Source of the DNA: Chrysomallon squamiferum
Taxonomy: Eukaryota; Mollusca; Gastropoda; Neomphalida; Peltospiridae
Assembly: GCA_012295275.1 (NCBI GenBank)
Contig: CM022671.1
Coordinates: 19,524,456-19,588,455, forward strand
Direction of reading: 5' to 3'
Length of the DNA: 64,000 nucleotides
The number at the start of each line of letters is the position of its first letter. Positions within the stretch are counted from its first letter, which is position 1. Of this stretch, positions 39,101-52,201 are shown piece by piece. The notes under the pieces are model-generated. The model saw only the letters and a list, made by a program, of their open reading frames with translations, did no database searches and was not told where the DNA came from. A program made the position numbers and the translations under genes.

Positions 39101-41107
39101 GATCCGTTTCCATGGAACCTTAACGTGAAGAAATAACTTCAGAGAGTGCTATGAAAGACAGTGGACGTTACAGTCTTGTTAATTGTTATAGGTAGTATGC
39201 GAAGTTGTTTTGAAAGGAAACTCGAGCGATCTGATATGGCCAGTCTCTTCTCATTTAAGAGCAATAATTAAGAGATAAAATCCTTTGACCAACTTATTAA
39301 ACTATACAGAGGGACCGGTGGCCTTGTAATTGATGTGTCAATAAACAGGAATAGCCATTGGTTAATCACAGTGTTTGAATTCCTTTAGTAGAATTCTTCA
39401 CAGAACGCGTGGTCCACCGAAGACATCGAGGACTGGGCAATGGTTGAGATGAACAAAGTTCTTTAATAATATTAGATGGACTGTCTTGGAAAATTTCTTT
39501 TGTTGACAAGTCTAGACATGATGGTTAAATTGCTTTTCGTCCGACGTCTTTTCCTGTGCAGTTGACACTCAAATGTAACTGCGACGAGCAAGTCACAATA
39601 TAAATGGGTTCTTTCGTTGTTCCCAGTGTAATTGCGCGTCTATTTAATGACATTGGCTGCTTCTAGCAATACACGCTTCCTATTTGAATTACAGGGCCCA
39701 TTTTTTGCGAGCAGAAATTCTGCCCAAGTTAGTGATAACATATTGAATTTTTCCCCCTCCAGTAATATTCTTTTCACTTAGCAAAATAACAATGCTCATA
39801 ATAAAAATATGTAACATAATACGTCATGGTACGACTGACATTTATTTTCTCCTGCTGGATCCGTTGCATTTCCGCTAATTGCTATTCCATTTCTTTTATT
39901 TTTAATCCTTTTGTGTTTCTGATATTTAAAGTGTTAGCGATAAATTCCTTTACATTTATATGTGAACTATTCCAGGCGATAAACAGCGAACACATTTTTA
40001 AAGTGCATGCAGTGGAGTTGGCGCAGGATTAGGAAATAATCTGATAACCCTGATTAGACGTAATGCTTTAAGCTGTTTGAATAATAACTGTCCAAAAATT
40101 ATTAAGTCGCCTTTCAAACCGTTAATTTAAGATCACAACATTACAGTAAATTAAAGAAATGAAAAACAAGGTGCATTATTCTAAGAATATCTCAGCAGTA
40201 CGAATAGGCTGGAATGAAATCGTTGTTGTTGAGGATTTGGAGTTGATATAAAATCTGTCTTGATTCAGTAAAAGTGTCAATAGCTTTAGACTATTTCTGA
40301 ATAAGTGATGTTATGCATACGTCGCCTCCAGAAAAAAAAAAAAAAAAAAAAAAACGATGCTGACTCTTCATTACATTTTATCCAATAAGAAACTGTGATG
40401 TGATAAATAAGGTGAATTTTTCACAAAATTCATCACTGCAACTACAATAAAGATGTTTGGTGCTTGCCTTCCCTTAGAGTGGAAATCTAAGAATATATTT
40501 TTCCATGTAAATGGAATAAATGTTGAATTCTTATTCTAGTATGTTGTAGTTGTTTTGTCGTTGTTTTCCCATGGAATACAGGTTGATTAAGAAATAGCAA
40601 TATCAATAACTCTAATTTGTCATAAATAATTTATAAAACGCCTAATTGCAGCAATTAAAACCAACTGTCTGCTGTTCATCACGCTTGTTAGTGTGGCTAG
40701 CCCGATAAAATCATCAAGCTGATTTAAACATAGAGCCACGGGGTCAGCTAGAGCGATGTAACGTATAATTTGCTATCACTACTTAACTCAATTAAATACG
40801 AAAATGCGAGGCCAGCATTCTTGTCGCCGGACGCACATAATGGCCTCGTAATCCACTTCTGTGACATATTTCATTTCATCTTTGATGCTACGAGGTTTCG
40901 TCTCTGCCCTTTTGGTCTTTCGTGGAATCCTTTCAGAGTTTTATTTTCCATATTTATTACACTTCCCGTGATTTATGCAGCCAAGGTAATCTCTTCGTAT
41001 TTCGTATGCAAACATTGACCTGACAGATTGTATAAAACGTGTTCCCAGTTTTCGACTTTTTAGCTGTATTTTGACAGAAGCTTTCGGAATTACAGCCGAA
41101 AGAAATT

Positions 41108-41119
41108 TGGGTTCGAATC
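41108..41119 (+). other. Isolated box B-like motif
   Basis: TGGGTTCGAATCC matches the T-arm/box B of tRNAs and tRNA-derived SINEs. The surrounding bases do not form a convincing T-stem and no box A lies at the right distance, so it is at most a SINE relic. Confidence 0.2.
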
Positions 41120-41242
41120 CAGACGTTTTGTCTAGAATTTATGAAATCGCAACTCATTTATTGACCGTTTGAAGTGAAAAGGGAATATATATATATATTT
41201 ATTTATATAATATGGACTACACGACTGCCATCATGTTGAAAA

Positions 41243-41311
41243 CTACTTTTCAATGCGTGCCCTCCACTGTTGAAGAACACATTCAAGCACAGCTGGAGTT
41301 ATGCTTGTAAT
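41243..41311 (-). pseudogene. Possible transposase C-terminal remnant (Tc1/mariner or related)
   Basis: On the minus strand, 22 codons ending in TAG read ITSITPAVLECVLQQWRARI and two more residues. This resembles the ITP..L..V...WR.RI pattern near the C terminus of DDE transposases of the IS630/Tc1/mariner group. The rest of the gene is missing and the frame stops at once. The match is short and by eye, so the family assignment is tentative. Confidence 0.35.
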
Positions 41312-41330
41312 GGCATTGAGATGAAACCAT

Positions 41331-41360
41331 ATGTATGGAAACTTATGGGACACCCTGTAT
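41331..41360. mobile_element. Transposon-like terminus next to the transposase remnant
   Basis: On the minus strand from 41,360 the sequence reads ATACAGGGTGTCCCATAAG then TTTCCATAC. This is a TACAGGGTGTCCC-type end seen in many invertebrate DNA transposons. It lies 20 bases from the transposase-like codons, as expected for an internally deleted element. No opposite inverted repeat was seen on the other side of the remnant. Confidence 0.4.
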
Positions 41361-42832
41361 ATATATATACATATATATATATATTGTTTTAATAAAAACA
41401 ATTTGAAAATCAATATTGTTAAATATATGTATTATTTGTTAAATACTTATATATGGAACTAATAGAAGGAAAAGTGTGTGTTACTAAGCAGAAAAAAATG
41501 ATGTAAGAATAAACAAATATGTCAAAAGTAGTTCTTATGTTTGTACTGTTCGTTTGTTTGTTTGTTTTTGTTGTTATTGTTGTTGTTGTATGGCTGATAG
41601 ATTGAAAATATTCATTTTCTGCTGCAATAAACCTTCGTATGGTTGGACCGCCTTATTTGCAAGAAAGAAAGAAAATAGCAAATAATAAAAACAACAACAT
41701 TAACAACAATAATAATAATAAATTCTCTAAGATTTAATATCGGAAAAGAATTGTCAATTAAAGGAGAAAAACATTTTTTAATTTAAAAAACAACCCTTTG
41801 TTCATCAGTTTTATCAGTCGCTAGTATCTGAATTCGCGATTTATCATGATCATCATTTAAGGGTAGAAGGTAGTTCTGGAAGACTTCAATAGCACAAAGA
41901 GATTCTGGCAAACAATCTGAGTAAATTGAATCGTCTGCTACTTCAGAGGCTTGAAAGGAAATGCGGGTACTTTATCATTCTCCATGAACGTTAAATCGGA
42001 TAAACGTCAAATCGAGTAAAAACTGCCCCGTTACTGTTCTGACATTAAACACAGAGGTTACTGCAGTGATGGCTGTTTCGTGTTCCTTCTTGGTCAATCA
42101 GAACCTTCACTGCAGTGCAGCAGAAACGTACAAAACACTTGACGACATGGTCGTAAAACTTAACTGTAACAACATTTAACATGGCCATAAGTCCCGACTC
42201 TGTTGTCTTTTGGATTTGTTTGGATTTGTTTGGATTGCTTCCTAGAAGGAAACTAAGATATATATGTGTGTTTATGGCAATGCCCTATACATATCCCACA
42301 AGATGACTTTGCAAATGTTTATCGTTTGACTAAAGTGTTGTCGTGAGTTATTAGGCTTTTACGGAGTTTTTCAGATATGAGTGATAGTAGTGTAGAAATT
42401 CCGAGAACAAGCACTGTAAGAGGTTAAATGTTTTCAAGAGTATTAGATTCTTTAATAATAATGACAGATGGATTTGCAGTTTTAGTCCTTGAATTAATAG
42501 AATATAAGTGAGAAATATGATTATTATTAATAATGATATTATTAATCTACTGAATATTCTTTATTTGTTTGTTTATTTATTTATTTATTTATTAAATATT
42601 GCACACACATTTACATAGACCTACAGACATACACAGACATATACCTTTACAATAAATTACTGAGAAAAACAGACTAAAATAGTTAGAATAAAGAGATCTT
42701 ACATTTGTTTTCATTATTGTTTCATTCTCATATTAATAAATCCAACTGACAAATTCTTATTCATTTAATTTTGCTAGTTATATTATGATAATTATTATGA
42801 GCAGGAAATTCTTCTCTTAATGGGAAGGTATG

Positions 42833-42836
<4 letters not shown>

Positions 42837-42919
<83 letters not shown>
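42837..42919 (+). repeat. (GA)n microsatellite, ~83 bp
   Basis: Pure GA tract. The open frame through it (alternating R/E, then 64 unrelated residues) is treated as an artefact. Confidence 0.95.
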
Positions 42920-42921
<2 letters not shown>

Positions 42922-44354
42922 TGAAGAACATTTACAATAAGGGTAGAAAAAATTCTTTATTGTTCAAACAGTTTGTCTATGTTATGGCGAAATTTGTGTC
43001 TAACGCACTTAAATCTGGACGAATATTTTTGCTAGAAAATGACTCGATTAAAGGGGCATTCTCACTACTCGACAAATCGAATGCTATTGAACAGTACTAT
43101 AAAAACACCTAAATCTTAACTACTTTAGATTTCTGATTTGTACTGTACAGAACCTGTCACAAATCATGGTGATCTGTAGCTTGGAGAGAACGCCCCTTAA
43201 CAAATGCCTGGTTAATTATGAATGCAGTAACCAATGATTCTCAAACTGTACGAGAAGACCTACACGCATGGCAGTTTACCGAGTCGACAAGCTTTACGTG
43301 TATTTAAAGTTTTGCGCTCGCAGGCGAATTAGTTGTAGGAGTCCCTTGACAGTCGTTATTCTGTTATATGTGGCGAATCCAGCAAGGCTAATGAACAATT
43401 TCTACAGAAACAAGGCAATCCTTTTTCATTTTCATTTAATTATACATCTGTATGGACCTTGTTAATGTTGTCCAATTGATCCCATGTTGGATATAAGTCT
43501 AGCATTTGAAAGCAGAAAGTGAAAATTGCTCGATACCTGTTTAACAAGTGAATACATCTATGCACAAAGTATATCCGCTATATATTCCATCTAAATTAGA
43601 CAGATGGAAATTATCGCAACAGTAGTTATGCATTTGGGTTTTGATGTATTTGTGTGTATGTGTGTGACTGAGTGAGAAAAAAAGGGAGAGAGATTGTACA
43701 GCAAGGAATAAAATACAACTGAATTACAAGAATACTGACAAGCTCTGACATTATTTAGATTAAATTGTCTTTTGATGTCACTAAGATAAAACCACAGAGT
43801 CAGACGGTTATAAATACGCTGATTAAAAACCGTACAGAAATGAAGACTATGATTCTGCTTGTCAACGTAGAAGCCGTGTTACCTGCTCAGTAGATTATAA
43901 GATTTTCAAACTCCGACTAAGATCAATAAAAGACGTCAAAATCTCACGTTAATGTAATCTCTGAGCAGCTATTGATTAATATAGGAAAAACAATATTTTT
44001 TATTTCATTTCAGTGCAAGTTTAGTTACATTTAGAAGTCATTAATTTTGTTTTCATATTTTATATTTGCGGGATTTGTTTGGATTTTTTCTTTGTAACGA
44101 AACTCATCTGTTTTGGAAAGTTTTATTCACCAAATTAATCATTAAAAACTGTGGTCCTAAAATTAAAGATTTTAAATTTACAAGCCATATAATACCATAT
44201 ATGTTTACCTGTAACAAATATTTTTATTGTGAAAATATTCATATTATAGTCTTTAATGGTTGTCATTATCATCATCAAATTCATATTAGAATCGTTATCA
44301 TCATAGTCATCATAATCGTCATTGTTATTATCTTCGTCATTCTTTTTATGGTAT

Positions 44355-44368
44355 TATCATCATCATCA

Positions 44369-44410
<42 letters not shown>
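44355..44410 (+). repeat. (ATC)n(ATT)n microsatellite
   Basis: Five or six ATC units pass into about 40 bases of ATT. Degenerate ATC triplets start at about 44,260. Confidence 0.9.
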
Positions 44411-44411
<1 letters not shown>

Positions 44412-46004
44412 TTCACCTTTTCGTCTCTCTCCATTTCCACCAAACAATATCTTTCTATTATTATTTTTGGCGCATCTTTGTTAGTCAGATTGAAAGAAAT
44501 CGTTGCTGTAAGTAATCGTCTAACACAAATTATTAACACCGTGCCAGAAGGTTATTTAAACTCATAATACAAAGTTAAAATACTGCACTGGCAATTTGTA
44601 TTGTCCCTTCTACGTTAATAGCTGTCTGGGTTTCGGATCAGCTATATCGCTAAGACTCGACTGCGTATGAAATGATGAAGTTTGTCAGAGGTAGGTTACA
44701 AGGTGTATTGTACAAAAGGCCAAGATGCCGATGATGAAGCCAATAAAATATCTTCAGGGATTAAAGAGACTCATCAAGTACAATGCTTAAATGTGGGTAA
44801 AGATAAAGTGTCTTTAACAGTGACAAGGTCGCTTTCACGTATTCCGCTTAACAACATGTTGCGAAGCACGTAGCTAGCTCGTCAAAGACTTGACAGCTTT
44901 TAACTCAATTAATAAAATGTTTCAAAAGGGTAATTTTTAATCTATCAGATTTTGAAGTAATTTACAATAGCACTAATTCACATGCAGTAGAGACTGCGCT
45001 GTTCTTTGGGTGCCATTATCCGGGTGGAAGTCTCTTACAATGCAGTAATGGAAGTGTTTGATTAGATTATTAAAACTTTCTAGGAGGCGAATGGCTGACA
45101 GTTAGCTCAGGGCAACGAAAGTACTTTCTCTTACTGACACTTCCCGTTTTTCATCTTTTTTCAAGATCTAAGAATACTGTTCCAGAATGAAGTCTTATTA
45201 ATACTTTGAATTTCGTGTTCTCTCCATTAAAATTACCTTAAGACGATTTAAATGTGTTTTTATTTGTGGTGAGATAGTCATTGTTCACACATGAAGCTGA
45301 GAGTAAAAGATTATAAATGGCTTTCTAATAAAAGTATTTGATCTTTCAACAAATGATTTTTTTTTACATTTTATTATTATTATTATAATTTCTTTTTGTG
45401 ATTTGTTTTTAAGGTTTTATCTTTTGTTCTTACTTGAATGTACTTATACTGTATTTACGTATTTTTATATTATTTTTCAGGTAAGATTCAGTTAAACTTT
45501 TCGAGATAACTTGGCTGTTTGTGAGTAAAATTTATTTATTTATTATTTATTTTTAAATTAAACACAAAGATACCACTGAATACAAATACGATAGGCACAA
45601 CCAATGAAAAAATTATTTTCAAATGAAAATAGAAAATCCATTTAATAATTATGTTTTACTGCTGAATTTATGTATTCAGATGCTACAAAGTTAGGAAGTC
45701 TAATCGACTAAACTTCACAAATTATTTATTGTAAAGCAAAACTGATGAAAACACCCACAGCTCTGATATTTACTTATCCTATTTTTTAAGTTTGAAACCT
45801 AAAGATTTTTGAATGAAATATCACTATATATCTCTAAACAAATAAATGATAAATAATCCTCTTTAATCTGAGCCAATATTAACATTCATTCTGAAATCGT
45901 TATGAAATTTTGCAATCAATGTCGTTATATTCATATTATATTATGAATGAATTAATAATGACTGACTGACTGAATGAATGAATATTTGACATTGCCATAG
46001 GGCG

Positions 46005-46006
<2 letters not shown>

Positions 46007-46075
<69 letters not shown>
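46007..46075 (+). repeat. (AC)n microsatellite, ~69 bp
   Basis: Pure AC tract, preceded by ACTG and AATG tetranucleotide runs. Confidence 0.95.
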
Positions 46076-46076
<1 letters not shown>

Positions 46077-47500
46077 CGGTAATCAAACAGAAATAATCTA
46101 GTTCTGAAAATTAAATAAATAAAATGAAGACAATAGTTCACAAAATGAATCCAAAACGAGTGAAATAAACCTCTTGAAACTATATATATATATATAGTAT
46201 TGTTTTATAATACACTGGATGCAGAACACGGGCATTTCAAATTAATTCAGCTCGTTTATTCTTCATTTATTATTATTTATTTTTAATTAATATTACGGAT
46301 CTGTTAATATAACAATCAGAAATCAAAATACCAGTTTAAATGGCTTTTTCTCTCTGATGAATATTATAGTAAAATCCACCAGATTCTTTCATTTTCTATA
46401 CAGCTTTAGAAATTTTCCAAATCATTAAATAATTAATTACTGTTTTCTGCGAAAATTATTCTATAGTCCTTATATATTTAAAATTGTAATCCTATAATCC
46501 AGCGTATTAGAGAATGCCTCGATAATTTGATGAAATCGCTTTCTTTAGTATATCTGATAGACAATTAAGTTTAATACAGTTTTACTTTTCGTAAAACTTT
46601 TCATTAACTGAAATAATCTTGAAATTGAAAATATGATTATCAAGACTGCATCATTCTACTTTATATTCCAATTAGATGTTCCATCTTGTATTTTTTACTT
46701 CTTTCTTAATCTATTTCTTTACCGCATTTTCTATAATTACTCTTTTCAAATATAAATCCATATATTCGTTTTAATCTTTCCAATTCACATTTTTTTTTCT
46801 TTTTTTCTTCTTTGTTTTTTCCTTTATTTAACAGGGTTGGACTACGTTAGTTATATTTCTATTTCTATTTTTATTATATTTTACTTAACATTATTGCGAT
46901 ATTGTTGTCATCTGAAACACTGATAGTTCAGTTTAATTATTTGTAAAAGTTATTAACCTAACCAGAGATACTTCAACAAACCTTTGAGACATTGAATATT
47001 ATTGCAATTTTATAGCTGTCTTCGGAAATACTGTTTCTCTTATTTTTCTCTTTATTTGTAAAGATCTATCTGTTGTCATTGGTTTTCGTTTCTGTTTTAT
47101 CTTTGGCTTTTATATCTGTGGCAGTACCAAAAAATCGTCTAACAAAACTTATATATACTTTCAGGTCATTAATTTATTGTTTTGTAGGAGCTTTCGTCGA
47201 TCAAAAGAATGTATGACTATAAAATAATACTGTTAGAAAAGACTTGAGTTAGGTTTTTTAAAGCTTTCGGATCTGGAATCGTGACTTCATCGCATACCTA
47301 CCTAACTATAGTTATATTTATTTTTTCAATTTTTTCAAATTTTTAAAAACAAACAAGCAAACAAAAATAAATCTGTATGCTCTATAACTGATGACATCAC
47401 GTTCATAAGAAATTGCGGCGCCCAAATATGTAAAAACTGTTTTCATTTATATTATATTTCATTATTAATTAAAATAGGAGAGGAAAACAAAAACAAATTA

Positions 47501-47548
<48 letters not shown>
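47501..47548 (+). repeat. (AAT)n microsatellite
   Basis: About 48 bases of pure AAT. Confidence 0.95.
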
Positions 47549-48197
47549 CAAATCTAGTATCAAATCTGCAAAATATATTTATGCTATTTCTCCGAAGGTA
47601 CACTTCAAAACTGATATTTAATACATTTCTCAAACTGTTGTGCCTGTATTTCCTGTGATCAACATAAAGGCAATTTTAAACTTGTTACCGAACATAAAAA
47701 GTACATAACAAGAATACTCACATACGCACTCAGACATATAGACATATTTACATATATATAGATATATAGATAATGTTATATGCATTTGTTAAGATACAAT
47801 CATTAAAATCAATAATAATATATAAGTGCCTACATGTTCTAATATTCCAGTAATCAGATTAGGATTCTCACTGCAGTGTCTTTCTAGACGTATGGATTTA
47901 TATTTTGACAGTATGCCTTATTTTCAGGTTATTTGGTAACTTCACAGTGACAAGACTGATAAATGATACATTATTTATTACAAAAAGATAATTTAAAACT
48001 GTCTTCCTCGGTACCGACTTGAAGTTTATTAAGATTTCGTTTTCTCCCTTTTATTAGATTCATTTATCATTATCCTAGGAAAAATCAATTTTTTGTTTTG
48101 TAATTCTTCTGAATTTTTTATAAACGTAGTCTTTCTGGTTTTAATAATTTTCATGATAGACTTTTATTCCTTTAATATTAATAATAATGATAAATTT

Positions 48198-48216
48198 GGT
48201 GATGATAATGATGATT

Positions 48217-48249
<33 letters not shown>
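48198..48249 (+). repeat. (GAT)n microsatellite
   Basis: Interrupted GAT triplets starting at about 48,186, just upstream of the 42-bp minisatellite. Confidence 0.85.
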
Positions 48250-48386
48250 ACGACCACAGCGAAATCACTAATTGTCTCCAAATGTAATAATGCAATAATC
48301 CAAGAGATACTCAAACGTAACAATATATGTGTCGGGAACGTAATTCAGATGTATCAAATTTGATGTCTGCGAGGAACTCCAAATGT

Positions 48387-48642
48387 AATACTGTGCAAAA
48401 CAATACGTCCAGGATGTTCTACATGTTTATTACTGTACAAAATGGTATGTGCAAGATTCACTACAAGTCTAATACTGTGCAAAACAGTACGTCTAGGATG
48501 TACTGGCAATTTAATACTGAGCAAATCAGTACGTCCAGGATATACAACAAATTTAATAAAGTGCAATATAGTATGTCCGAGATGTACTACAAATTTAATA
48601 CTGTCTGGGCAAAATAGTACATTTCTAATTTTCTCCAAATTC
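48387..48642 (+). repeat. Minisatellite, 42-bp unit, six copies
   Basis: Copies start at 48,387, 48,429, 48,471, 48,513, 48,555 and 48,597, exactly 42 bases apart, with a consensus close to AATACTGTGCAAAACAGTAC followed by GTCCAGGATGTACTACAATTT. The last copy has a small insertion. Because 42 is a multiple of three, the array is open in several frames on both strands and gives 14-residue repeats. More decayed copies may extend upstream to about 48,280. No start context, splice sites or homology support a protein. Confidence 0.85.
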
Positions 48643-49354
48643 ACTGAGTCGAGAATGTGCTCCAAAATTAAAATGAATAATTTATCTACATTTTATACAT
48701 CGTATTACAAAATTACAACGAAAGTAAAAACAGTTTTTATTTATTTATTTATTTATTTCGCATAACAGTCTTATGATATGAGCTTTTTGTTTCAGATTCT
48801 CGGGAAAATATCCATTTACTGCCACGAAGTAAAGATTGATTAATTAAATTTAAAACAAACTGGAGGCGACGATTTTTCTTCAATTTATTTTCATTCGCTT
48901 ACGTATTTTATCAGCAAAAAAAGGCAAAGACTTCTTTTTTAAATCCCTTGGGGTACAGTATTAAATTAAGATTTGGAAAGTGAAAACGTAATTTGTTACA
49001 GAGGTGCGCGCGTTTTAGCCTATAATGTTTTCGGCTAAAATGAATTTAAAAAAATAAAATTAATAAAAAATAAAATTATAAATTAATAATAATAATGAGA
49101 AGAAGAAGAATAATAGTAATCATCATCATTATCATAATCACAATAATAATAATAATAATAACATTCTGTCATAAAAATATATTCTATTTGAATTAAAGAA
49201 ACGATATGTATTAGTATTATACTAAAAGAAAAGGTATTCAAACGGAAAATATATGTATCATTTTTAAAAGTATTTATTACGTATATTTCATCTCCTGCAG
49301 TTTTTCAACTTCGGCAAAATAAAATTCACTTACATTTTTTTTATTGTTAAATAT

Positions 49355-49570
49355 GACTGCTGTTGTTGCTGATGCTGCTGCTGCTCTTGCTGCTGCTGTT
49401 ACTAGTACAACTACCACTGCGAATGCTACTACTATGACTACTACTATGAATACGGCTAGTGCTACAGCTAACGTTACTGTTACTATTACTACTACCACAA
49501 TTACTACTAGTGCTACCATCACAGTTACCACCACCACTATTACTACTATGACTATTACTACTAGCATCAC
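49355..49570 (+). repeat. Cryptic (RCT)n trinucleotide region
   Basis: Irregular GCT, ACT and ATT triplets over about 215 bases. They give a threonine/alanine-rich frame on the plus strand and a valine-rich frame on the minus strand. Repetitive composition explains both better than a gene does. Confidence 0.6.
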
Positions 49571-50400
49571 AATAGATTTTGCATATTCAGTCACTGCTTG
49601 CATCAAAATGACGCGCCATGTATTCTAATGTGGAATAAATAAGAATGACTACATCAGCCATATTTACTTATAATTATTCTTACAAAACATATCGAGTGAA
49701 CTCTTATGAATGAGATTCTTCTTGCTCTTATTGCATGATCGCTAAATCAAATAGCTGGTTAATCTTACAGCCCAAGGTATTTTTTTACGTTCTGTACACA
49801 CTGACATGGTCACCTCATGCTGGCCCGCCGAGTACACATACGTCCTTAAAATCGTGTAATATTGTCAAGAAGCACTTGTGTTAGTAGCTGGAGGGACATT
49901 AAGATCTCGCCAGTCTTGATGGAAGAGCCAGGGAGACAATGTAACGTAGAACTGCTTCCCAGTGACAACCTTTAAATTATCTTATTAAGATTCGCCTTTC
50001 GAATTTGCCTCGCGAGTTTGAGAAAAATGACTGCGGAGCGTCGATTCTTCTCCGAATACTTAAATTCCTGTCAGAGTCCAAGTCGCTGGAAAAGTTGACA
50101 GTTCGGATATTGCTGATGGCGATGATAGTGAGATGGTTTCTATCTTGTTAAAAGGGTTGAGAAAAAGCTTTGAACAGAGTCGTGTGGTGTTCCTGAGAGG
50201 CGAATTTCCTTCTTTATTTAATTTATCAAGATTCAGATCCATGTCACTTTTTATTAATGAAAAAGAGAAGAACTTTTTTTTAAGCATTTTTTGTTATATA
50301 TATTTTTTGTTGACGTTCTTTCTGACGTAATTATCGTTAATTTATGTTCAGAATCGAGTCTTCTTGGAAATGTTTTTTTTTGTTGTTGTTTTTAATTGTT

Positions 50401-50402
<2 letters not shown>

Positions 50403-50444
<42 letters not shown>

Positions 50445-50456
50445 AATAAATAAAAT
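50403..50456 (+). repeat. (AAT)n(AAAT)n microsatellite
   Basis: AAT units merging into AAAT units. Confidence 0.95.
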
Positions 50457-50690
50457 AAAAATTGAAAGATGGGAAGTAATTGATTAACTATTTAAATTTT
50501 AATATTTTTATGGTCATTTTAGTTTATTATTTCAGTTATTTTTCCATTAAGATTATTATTAACTATTATTATACATGGACATTATTGATAGTTTTTTCTA
50601 AAAAGAACATAAATAATGAAACATAAAACATTGATCATTTTATCTAAAATAAATATATAATGAAATAATCATAATCATTTAAAATCTGTA

Positions 50691-50713
50691 ACAACAACAA
50701 CAACAACAACAAC

Positions 50714-50782
<69 letters not shown>
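50691..50782 (+). repeat. Compound (AAC)n(AAT)n microsatellite, ~92 bp
   Basis: About eight AAC units followed by about 68 bases of AAT. Confidence 0.95.
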
Positions 50783-51875
50783 TAATAATCGTAATAGTGG
50801 TAGTAATAGTAGTTATTATGTTTTATAATCGTGTAGACTCAGTCTTATAAAACATTTTATGATCGTTATCAATTACGAGAAATAACACAAATGCGGTTTG
50901 CGTTGAAACCAGTATGCATTTGTCAGCTTCAGGAATGAACAAGAAAAAATATCCAAGACGTATAAGAGATCAAATTTTTCAAAATCAATTACAATCTTCT
51001 CTTTCGTTTTAAATTCCGGCATTTCATGGAAGCGTCGCAGTAATTCAAAGGATCGACCAGCCGATACGCCAATAGCGATCATCAGTGTTCTAAATTGGGA
51101 CTATCTGTTATCTGTTCTTTAACTATCTGTGGGATCTCTCACGGGACTTTAGTGGCTGATGTTATTCAGGTTTTCAGATATCCAAGTTGCCTTTGATTTC
51201 GAGTTTCTGTAGAACCTGTGGTCAGGGTGATAAAGAAGGAAATTGGTTTAACCCATTCGCCGATACAAAACTGTGTTAAATAACATAGAATTAATAGATC
51301 AGAAATGAAACTAATACAAAAGTACAGGTCTAAAAGCAGATGTCATTAAAATTAAAATTAACTGGTTCTCCGATTTTTCTCTCTTTTATTTTTTATCATC
51401 ATCATAATAATGTAATCTTTAATTTTTCATTGATTTTAAAATATAATTTAATATTTAATTTCCTTCTATATTATTTATAAATAGTTGTTCTGAACAACAT
51501 ATAATTTATGAGTTTTCACGCCTGCATTAATTTTATTTTATTTTTGAGAGATAGGTGGTTAATTTGTGTTGTTATATTATGCATGTATATCCATAACTAC
51601 GTACGTACTTGAATGAACATACATTTCTGGGATTTATCTTACTTGTTAGTCGTAAACATTTATTTTTGTTTCGCCACCCTGTCCTCGTCAACGCTGTAAT
51701 CTAAATATTTGTTGCAAATCAAGGAAGAATGTCCAAAACGCAGTTACTCAAACCGTTTAGCACTTGTGTGATACCAGATAAAAAATAAAAAAATGAAATT
51801 AAAGGGAAATAATACTGATGATAATAATTATACTCAGAATTCCCTCCCTTGTTTTCATTTATTTTATTATTAATA

Positions 51876-51877
<2 letters not shown>

Positions 51878-51959
<82 letters not shown>

Positions 51960-51962
51960 TTA
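51878..51962 (+). repeat. (ATT)n microsatellite, ~85 bp
   Basis: Nearly pure ATT. Its poly-Ile and poly-Asn frames are artefacts. Confidence 0.95.
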
Positions 51963-52155
51963 TTCATATTATTTCACAAAAAATTCACTATCTTCAGAAT
52001 TAACAATGATTTGATATTTCAAAATTAAATAATAATGCACTCACAAACACGGTATATGCGTGTTTATATGAACTTACAAAATGTGTGTGAGTGCTTGCGT
52101 CCAAATATGACAGAGAAAATGAAAACGAATATTTTTATTCTCAGTCCACAGACAC

Positions 52156-52170
52156 ACCACACACACACAC

Positions 52171-52199
<29 letters not shown>
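52156..52199 (+). repeat. (AC)n microsatellite
   Basis: AC run with one TC interruption. Confidence 0.9.

Positions 52200-52201
<2 letters not shown>

Larger units (their letters stand above)
41361..48386 (+). other. Presumed intron, part 3
   Basis: No exon recognised. Less AT-rich unique blocks occur at 41,820-42,250, 43,000-43,480 and 44,590-45,130. Elsewhere simple repeats and AT-rich sequence dominate. Confidence 0.45.

Noticed and set aside
41108-41119. tRNA gene suggested by TGGGTTCGAATCC
   Set aside because: No T-stem pairing, no box A at the right distance and no acceptor stem.
44066-44515. 149-residue open frame with hydrophobic runs
   Set aside because: The hydrophobic part is ATC/ATT microsatellite (poly Ile, Val, Leu) and the flanking residues show no family motif.
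49277-49628. 94-residue Thr/Ala-rich and 109-residue Val-rich open frames on opposite strands
   Set aside because: Both follow from a decayed trinucleotide repeat that lacks stop codons; no signal peptide, splice sites or homology.
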